Shown here one piece after another: positions 60,301-64,000 of a DNA stretch of 64,000 nt. Where the stretch lies: NCBI GenBank assembly GCA_035222895.1, contig JAVYIG010000905.1, positions 124,001-188,000 on the forward strand, read 5' to 3'. Every line of letters starts with the position of its first letter. Positions within the stretch are counted from its first letter, which is position 1. The notes under the pieces are model-generated. The model was not told where the DNA came from, made no database searches, and worked only from the letters and a program-made list of their open reading frames with translations. The DNA is from Strongylocentrotus droebachiensis. Taxonomy: Eukaryota; Echinodermata; Echinoidea; Camarodonta; Strongylocentrotidae. A program made the position numbers and the translations under genes.

Positions 60301-62606
60301 ACGACGCAGGGAAATTGTGACAGTCACAATGGCAATGATCGAATGCAACTTTATAGGGGCCTCGATCAGTCGTCCTCAGGAATTTCTAAGATAAAAAAGA
60401 ATCGATTTATATATAATTTTTTTGGGGGTGTGTTTAGATGGCCCAAATGTCAAAGGCTACTTACTACTAGCTGATTGTAGGTCAAGATTTGGAGAGCGAG
60501 AAAATGTCATGAACTGGGAATTTAGAACGTGTTTGGGATCAAATCGATGTTGGTTTAGGGCATTGAGCACAACTCCCAAAGCACTTAACCCTTTTTTAGA
60601 CATGTGTAATCCGGTTCATATACTGGTCATATACAATTAATGCTTTGTAGGAATGATATGAAATTAAAGTTGCAGAGAAAGTTTGCATAATGTTTGCCGC
60701 TTTCTGTTCTTCTTTTTTACATTATTTTTGTAATGATCTAAATGCGCATTATCTGACTGCTATGCACACAAATATCATGGTAGCTGGTTGTAAATTATAA
60801 TATCCACCATTCGGACGATCGACTGTACCATGAGTTCTAAGGTCACAACATATTAATTCTGCATAAAAAGTTGATATTTTATGCTTGTATCTAGTCTGTC
60901 AGATTATAAACACAATTTTTTGTGTGCATGTAAAATTTGGAAGCCATTAATTTATGATGCAGTGAAATATTAAGAATATGATGGAATTGTACTATAGTCA
61001 TGGTAGGTTAGTTTGTATGCATTATAGGTGGTAAGCTTGCATGGGTCATTACATCACTGGGTCAAATAACTGGTTAATCTTCTAATTGCTAGACATGCAC
61101 TCACAATCAGTGCTTTCAAATGCAACCATGAGGTGGAGAATATATCATAAACTCTACAATGTGTGTGGCCATAATCTAGGAATTTTATTTTTTCTGACTG
61201 TTCTGTATTTGTAAAAGCACCCATTTTTTCACTTTCAATAACCAGAAATCATTTGGAAGGAAAAAAATCCAAATCAGATAGTCTAATTTACATACAAATC
61301 TTCTTTTTTCTTCTTCAATCATGTCAGAATATGTAACAAAAATTATCTCAATCTTCCAGTATAATACTATTTTTTTTCCACCTGCAGTGCAATTTGTGAA
61401 TCTAATATTCAGCATAGTGTAGCAACTTATCATTTACAGTGTATTTTGAGGGGGGGGGGGGGGGGGGGGGTTCAGATTAAAAAAAAATTAAAACAATGTG
61501 CAATATTGTGTGTATGTCTATTTTATGTTTATATCTAACTCTTAGTTGCTTCGAGAGCAACATGCGAGGGCTCACATGCCTCCGGGTAATAGTGTTGAAT
61601 TTCACTTTTGTGAGCCCTGGCCCACACCTTGTTCCCTCCCTTTTCCTCTTGTATTGTTCATGTATTGAATGATCTGTCAAAATGTCATTGTATTGTGCTT
61701 TTATGATTGGCCTAACAAATAATGATCATAATAATAATTACATGTAATATTTATCAAGAATTTTGGATCTACAGGGTGTACGCATTTGTTGGGAATGTAT
61801 TAGTTATGATCCTTGGGTCATCCTGTTTATTTTGTTTTTATTTCTTGCAGGTATGGTTTGATGGATTACTGACAATAACTCACAACGTCAAAGCTAACAA
61901 TGTGTGTCCAATGCAGAGTTTAAAGAAACAGTAAGTATTTGATTAATTTGATTGATTAATTTGATTACAGCTAAACAGCATTCATATGTTGCTTTCTAGC
62001 ATTACTTGTGGATTCATTGCTAGAAATGACTACTTTGGGATTAATTTGACAAGTAATTATCTGTGTTTATCATTTATGATTTTGAAAATTACATTGAAGT
62101 AATACTAAGTATATCTAAATTGTGAATGAACAAGCATAAAACCAAGATATTGAATAGAACTTTGTGAGGGTGATTAGATATAGCAGGTTTTGATATTAAT
62201 GAGAGTAGATATCATCACCCTCATTATTAATTACAAATGAAATTAGAATAAAAGTAAATTGCCTCTTATAGCTGGTTTCTGAATTTGTGAGCTAGCTTCT
62301 TAAAAAATGAATGCCAATGAAATTCACTCGTAAATAATAATAATGATAATAGTGTAAACTTATAGAGCGCACACACCGTCCAGGGGCGCTCATGGCGCCA
62401 GCCCTTGATTTAATATTGTGATGTAATGGAAAGTGTGACCTCTATTTGCCTTCCTCTCCTCTTCTTGCAGCTGGATGAAAATTTGCTTTCAAGTCAACCC
62501 CAATGGCAGAATTCCAGTACGGAATCTCACAAGAACGTTTGCATCGGGCAAGACTGAGAAGATTGTCTTCAAGTCGCTAGATGAGCTAGGGCTTCCCTCA
62601 GGCAAG
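24972..62606 (+). CDS. Phospholipase C beta (PLCB4/norpA class), partial: five exons
   Basis: Joined exons 24972-25052, 32130-32189, 56377-56526, 61851-61930 and 62471-62606 give 507 nt and 169 residues with consistent phases and GT-AG introns of 7.1, 24.2, 5.3 and 0.5 kb. The reading includes [13 protein letters not shown] and [42 protein letters not shown] followed by KKHWMK, and [19 protein letters not shown]. These are landmark blocks of PLC-beta4 and Drosophila norpA rather than PLC-beta1 to beta3. The enzyme hydrolyses PIP2 to IP3 and diacylglycerol at the plasma membrane downstream of Gq, notably in phototransduction. The exons cover most of the PH domain and the start of the EF-hand region; catalytic X/Y, C2 and C-terminal domains lie beyond the window. 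The N-terminal exon(s) are missing. Confidence 0.92.
25053..26062. other. PLC-beta intron with GA-rich simple repeat
   Basis: The intron begins here. A GAGAGA-rich tract lies at 25500-25542; the rest is AT-rich with no gene seen. Confidence 0.55.
26063..27619. mobile_element. TIR element carrying a 51-bp minisatellite
   Basis: Begins AGGGGGTTTTCGTTTGT and ends with the inverse of AGGGGCTTTTCGTTTGT (16 of 17). ATT lies immediately on both sides (26060-26062 and 27620-27622), fitting a 3-bp target duplication. Outer segments are CpG-rich with GTCGAC/ACGTC words. Most of the interior is the tandem array described separately. No transposase is present, so it is non-autonomous. Confidence 0.7.
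26265..27455. repeat. Minisatellite, ~51-bp A/G-rich unit, about 20 copies
   Basis: The unit ACAAAGAATAACATAAGG / AAAGACAGAAAGAGAAGG / TGAAAGAAGGAAAA recurs with a period near 51 bp (for example 26351, 26402, 26453) and becomes more degenerate at the right. Because the period is a multiple of three and the strand is almost free of C/T, all three minus-strand frames stay open for 300-400 codons; these are not genes. Confidence 0.85.
30970..31206. repeat. CT-rich simple repeat
   Basis: Degenerate TCTCTC tract with CTTTTT interruptions; low-complexity open frames occur on both strands. Confidence 0.8.
31840..31967. repeat. GA-rich simple repeat
   Basis: Repeated GAGAGAGAG and AGAGTTTAAAGAG units ending in a G-run, about 160 bases before the next PLC-beta exon. 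Confidence 0.8.
32130..32189 (+). CDS. PLCB4: PLC-beta exon: PH domain
   Basis: Acceptor TTCTTTCAG, donor GTATGT; 20 codons, [20 protein letters not shown], phase 0. Its last 23 bases are the start of a tandemly duplicated unit. Confidence 0.92.
32167..32656 (+). repeat. Tandem triplication of the exon end and splice donor
   Basis: Three copies start TACGAAAGGGTATTGCACCA at 32167, 32320 and 32487, with unit lengths of about 153, 167 and 169 bp. Each continues through GTTCACCTATCC, GTTTGCTT, CTTGTAATACC, CATAAAGCATTTTTAT and ends CCAACCATC. Copies 2 and 3 carry an extra ATGCAAAACGGG before the donor-like GGTATGTT (GGTTTGTT in copy 3). Reading past the true donor meets TAA after 13 codons, so the copies do not extend the exon. 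Confidence 0.9.
32657..35000. other. PLC-beta intron segment
   Basis: AT-rich, with a G-run at 33871-33887 and TTATTATTATT tracts near 34665. No gene or clear repeat family seen. Confidence 0.5.
35001..35360. repeat. 360-bp near-perfect foldback (hairpin) element
   Basis: The outer ends are TAGCCTATAATCTAGGCGGA and its inverse; the centre is the palindrome TTTTCGTACGAAAA (about 35184). The two arms of roughly 178 bp match almost base for base; the main differences are a short length change around GAAGCGGCTCACC in the left arm and a few substitutions. No ORF. The near identity suggests a recent MITE insertion or ongoing homogenisation. Confidence 0.9.
35838..37280 (+). repeat. Diverged ~265-bp direct repeat spaced 1.16 kb apart
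   Basis: 35840-36103 and 37001-37268 share ordered blocks: GACTATC.AGAG, AATAGTGGAGATAG, GG.GCCTGGACG.T.ACGCATGAG, AGAGA.TACGCCTACGAA and CAAGCACT.CGTGCAAA. The stretch between holds words such as CATTCGAAAGGGCA and no supported gene. Probably a repeat-family member with an internal duplication. Confidence 0.55.
37281..38592. other. PLC-beta intron segment with GAGG microsatellite
   Basis: Noncoding AT-rich sequence. A near-perfect (GAGG)n tract lies at 38324-38383, with purine-rich DNA after it. Confidence 0.6.
38593..39347. repeat. Array A: 143-bp satellite rich in GCAAGCTTGC
   Basis: Identical landmarks (ATGCCCTGCAAGCTTGCAG) recur at 38837, 38980, 39123 and 39266, exactly 143 bp apart, with very few substitutions. 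Flanking parts are degenerate copies. The self-complementary word TGCAAGCTTGCA appears several times per unit, so each unit can form cruciform arms. The open frames of about 64 codons across it simply follow the repeat. Confidence 0.9.
39348..41326. other. PLC-beta intron segment
   Basis: Noncoding. Holds AATAATAATAGTACAG followed by TTCTTAAAGCGC (39505, a SINE-tail-like phrase), a CTAG-rich stretch (40655-40915), GT-rich tracts (40972-41045 and 41140-41180) and (ACTAG)n at 41218-41245. Confidence 0.5.
41327..42671. mobile_element. TA-flanked DNA element, non-autonomous
   Basis: Left end CCGTAAATAACGTTGTATTA, right end the inverse CCGTAAATAACGTTGTATAA (19 of 20), each preceded or followed by TA (TACCGTAA..TTACGGTA). 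Further inside, GGGGTGCGGTTTATACACG on the left is echoed by GGGGTGCGGTTAATACACG on the right in the same orientation. The interior has no supported transposase; a poly-T of about 33 lies at 42577-42610. Termini and TA target fit a Tc1/mariner/pogo-like element (inference). Confidence 0.7.
42968..43853. repeat. Array B: GCAAGCTTGC repeats with 272-bp direct and inverted copies
   Basis: A unit containing AGACCTGCAAATATAATT and GGGTTCCAAAAATGCAAATG occurs at 43145 and 43417 (272 bp apart, nearly identical). A third, inverted copy of part of it occupies about 43664-43775 (TTTGCATTTTTGGAACCC). Spaces are filled with CAAGCTTGC/CAAGCTCGC words. The direct copy at 43485-43600 and the inverted copy can form a hairpin of more than 100 bp. 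Confidence 0.85.
43854..46236. other. PLC-beta intron segment
   Basis: Noncoding AT-rich DNA with no recognised gene or repeat apart from a short GA tract at 45527-45548. Confidence 0.5.
46237..46742 (+). pseudogene. Penelope-like element GIY-YIG endonuclease fragment
   Basis: About 168 codons ending at TGA. Order of motifs: [21 protein letters not shown], then [20 protein letters not shown] (GIY-YIG signature with the CxxC that precedes it in Penelope elements), [14 protein letters not shown] with the expected arginine, AEHAW and [13 protein letters not shown] with the expected glutamate. This is the typical C-terminal end of a Penelope-like protein, where the endonuclease nicks target DNA for reverse transcription. 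The N-terminal reverse transcriptase is absent, so the copy is dead on arrival, but the remaining frame is intact. Confidence 0.85.
46947..46989 (+). ncRNA. Hammerhead-ribozyme-like motif in the Penelope element
   Basis: ATCAC, then the core CTGACGA (46952-46958), a stem II candidate GTAT..ATAC, GAAA (46977-46980), ACGT-C with a minimal helix III, then GTGAT, which pairs with ATCAC as a 5-bp stem I. Predicted cleavage after C46984 (GUC). Hammerheads with very short helix III are known in Penelope-like elements. One unpaired A follows the CTGACGA core, so activity is uncertain. Confidence 0.6.
47054..56067. other. PLC-beta intron segment
   Basis: About 9 kb of noncoding DNA. Features: CT-rich simple repeat at 48897-49135, CA-rich stretch at 50185-50350, (GT)6 near 53541 and poly-C at 55743-55756. 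No exon, RNA gene or protein-coding remnant recognised. Confidence 0.5.
48897..49135. repeat. CT/CCCCT-rich simple repeat
   Basis: Degenerate pyrimidine tract (CTCTCTCC, CCCCCTC). Open frames through it on either strand are low-complexity artefacts. Confidence 0.85.
56068..56345. repeat. Tandem duplication (138 bp) just before a PLC-beta exon
   Basis: Copies start CCAGTTTTCAGGAGTTTTT at 56068 and CCAGTTTATAGGAGTTTTT at 56206, each with AAGAGATTTCAT, a long T run, AGAAAATGCATTTGTGGAG and ACTAAACCTAATTTT or its variant. The second copy ends about 30 bases before the acceptor of the following exon, so both long T runs lie close to the splice site. Confidence 0.85.
56377..56526 (+). CDS. PLCB4: PLC-beta exon: PH domain C-terminal half
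   Basis: Acceptor TATACAG, donor GTACGT; 50 codons in phase 0, with [19 protein letters not shown] and [12 protein letters not shown]. Confidence 0.93.
56527..57858. other. PLC-beta intron segment with GA tract
   Basis: Noncoding; (GA)n at 57331-57400. No gene seen. Confidence 0.55.
57859..58606. mobile_element. TIR DNA element, 748 bp, 7-bp target duplication
   Basis: Left end CAGGGACCTGATAGAGAAGG then ACTGGAATCAAG; the inverse of the right end is identical except CGTG for CCTG, giving 31 of 32. CTCTATC flanks both sides directly (57852-57858 and 58607-58613). The interior has short open frames but no recognised transposase. Seven bases is unusual for hAT (8 bp); Dada-type elements (6-7 bp) are another possibility. 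Confidence 0.8.
58607..58940. other. PLC-beta intron segment
   Basis: Noncoding, with a short CT-rich tract near 58695-58750. Confidence 0.45.
58941..59250. mobile_element. Foldback element with repeated CATCAGC words
   Basis: The first 40 bases (starting TGTTCTCATCAGCTC) align without gaps to the inverse of the last 40 (starting TGTCTCCATCAGCTC) at about three quarters identity. TCTTCATCAGC-type words recur inside in both orientations. Noncoding. Confidence 0.6.
59251..61850. other. PLC-beta intron segment
   Basis: Noncoding; contains C10 near 59814 and a G-run of about 20 at 61450-61470. No gene seen. Confidence 0.5.
61851..61930 (+). CDS. PLCB4: PLC-beta exon: end of PH domain
   Basis: Acceptor TTTCTTGCAG, donor GTAAGT; 26 codons plus two bases (CA), from [20 protein letters not shown] to KK. 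The split codon completes as His with the next exon. Confidence 0.93.
61931..62470. other. Short PLC-beta intron with SINE-tail-like phrase
   Basis: A 540-bp intron. AATAATAATAATGATAATAG followed by CTTATAGAGCGCACAC at about 62332-62375 resembles the 3' tail of short interspersed repeats, as does 39505. Confidence 0.45.
62471..62606 (+). CDS. PLCB4: PLC-beta exon: start of EF-hand region
   Basis: Acceptor CTTCTTGCAG, donor GTATGC; completes His and reads [18 protein letters not shown] onward through TFASGKTEK to LGLPSGK, the conserved block leading into the EF hands. Confidence 0.93.
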
Positions 62607-64000
62607 GTATGCATATCAAATGAAAGGCCTCGTTGCCAGTAGGACATAGATCTAATTTCAGTGTTCCTGTATCATATTTTGTGCATGAGTAAAATTTGAA
62701 GGGTTTGTACATGATTTGGGCTGATTTTGGCTGATTTCTGCTGGCTTCATTTGATATAGAGGAACTGGGAGGATGAAAAATCAATATCTGGTACTGCCCC
62801 AAATCTTTTTAAGGGTGTTAACTTTTTCTCCCAGTTATATCACTGACATGTGGAGGGGGACGGGGGGGGGGGGGGGGGGGGGTATTCCTGTTTACTATTG
62901 TCCTGTACATCAATTTTTCTTTCTATTTGTGTGTATGTGGGGGGGGGGGGGGGTATTAAATGCATAAAAGTAGTGTCCTGCATAATTAGGCATATATATC
63001 TTTGAACAGCTCTATAGATGTTCAACAGAATTTTTTTGTGGAAGAAACCTTCACCAGTGCATAATTCAATGCTACTTGAAGTAGATATAAATTGCCTGTT
63101 CGTCCAGACTATCCTGCTATAAGTCTCCCTTTTCACTAATTAATGGGATTGTCTGCAATCTGACTCTACAAAAGGCATCCACATACTGATGACTTGCATG
63201 ACATTTTGCTAGTGTTTTTTTCTTCTTCAAGTCATGGAGACGGATGTAGTTTTGTTATCGATGTGTTTACATATTACTTTTGAATATTTTTTTTTACATG
63301 TTCGTGTTGAAAGTAGTGCAATTGTTCCAGTTGTATTGTAATGAAAGGTGATTACCGGTAGTGATGGAAAATATTTTGTTCGCCCTCAGTAAGAATGATC
63401 AGATTATTATCCAGATAATCTTTCTTCCCCCTCATCTTTTTGGACCGGTAATCATGAAGTGAATGTCTTTGACCATCAGAAACTCCTCCTCATTACATTT
63501 CAGTGAATCACCTGCAGAATTGTACTATATTTTCAATTTAAAACCCATACTTTAATCACAATTCTCTATATCCAGGATAGTTAATATAATCTTTGCTTTG
63601 ATCAAGGATTATAAAAGGTATCATAAGCAGATGGTTCTCAGGAAAGCCAGACAACATTCATTCTCATCAAATATTTTAAAATCTGAAAAAAACTGAAAGA
63701 AATCCAGCTTGATTTGTACTCATGCTACTGTAGCCGTGGCAAAAAGTAAATAGAAGAGGGGGGGGGGGGGAGGAAAGTACATGTAGAGAATAGAGATATA
63801 AGTGCATATGCGTCACATCAATAGTTCGACAAAAAGTGTACCACAAGATAAATCAAACTTGTTATTGTACAAGCATCACTAACAACATCCCTACAAATAT
63901 TAAAATACTTATTGTAAAATTGTTATATACATATTTACATTCAATTGCTCTTTAACTAATACACTTAGGTTGTCTACAAGATAGCTGAAAATGGATACAT
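62607..64000. other. PLC-beta intron to the window edge
   Basis: Noncoding with G-runs at 62862-62881, 62940-62953 and 63758-63771. The expected next exon was not found before the edge. Confidence 0.5.

Noticed and set aside
63970..64000. Possible next PLC-beta exon after ACTTAG at the window edge (reading VVYKIAENGY)
   Set aside because: Open but it does not match the residues expected after LGLPSGK in PLC-beta proteins, and only 31 bases are visible.

Overview
This is animal (metazoan) nuclear DNA: AT-rich, gene-poor, with long introns, GT-AG splice sites and dense repeats. Recurrent ACATGTACATGT and TACCGGTA words, CTAGATCT-rich tracts and the repeat families resemble marine invertebrate deuterostomes. 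A sea urchin or other echinoderm is my best guess, but that rests on recollected sequence style and not on a diagnostic marker.

Positions 336-16343 look like one complete EnSpm/CACTA-type DNA transposon of about 16.0 kb. It starts CACTGCAAAAAC, ends with the inverse GTTTTTGCAGTG, and is flanked by TA on both sides. Both ends carry clusters of GGTGTT/AACACC subterminal repeats. It encodes two intact genes on the minus strand. ORF1 (nine exons, 15967 to 5245, 536 aa) begins with what reads as a CIDE-N (DFF/CAD-type) domain, followed by a serine-rich linker with an RKRPR basic motif and a C-terminal part like the 'SAMD3-like' proteins of fish and invertebrates. ORF2 (5248 to 2750, 832 aa, intronless) is a C2H2 zinc-finger transposase. 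The ORF1 stop and the ORF2 start overlap as ATGA. Introns of ORF1 host several smaller nested MITE-like elements.

From about 24.97 kb to the right edge the plus strand carries five consecutive coding exons of a phospholipase C beta gene of the PLCB4/norpA class: 24972-25052, 32130-32189, 56377-56526, 61851-61930 and 62471-62606. Together they give 507 nt and 169 residues, covering most of the PH domain and the start of the EF-hand region. Upstream and downstream exons were not found here. The CACTA element therefore lies antisense, either upstream of the gene or inside its first intron(s).

The large PLC-beta introns are full of mobile and repetitive DNA. They hold a 51-bp minisatellite inside a TIR element (26063-27619), a tandem duplication of an exon-intron junction (32167-32656), a 360-bp near-perfect hairpin (35001-35360), two arrays built on the palindrome GCAAGCTTGC (38593-39347 and 42968-43853), a TA-flanked DNA element (41327-42671), a 32-bp TIR element with a 7-bp target duplication (57859-58606), and a 5'-truncated Penelope-like element (46237-47053). 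The Penelope-like fragment retains a GIY-YIG endonuclease domain and a hammerhead-ribozyme-like motif. No tRNA, rRNA or CRISPR structures were seen.
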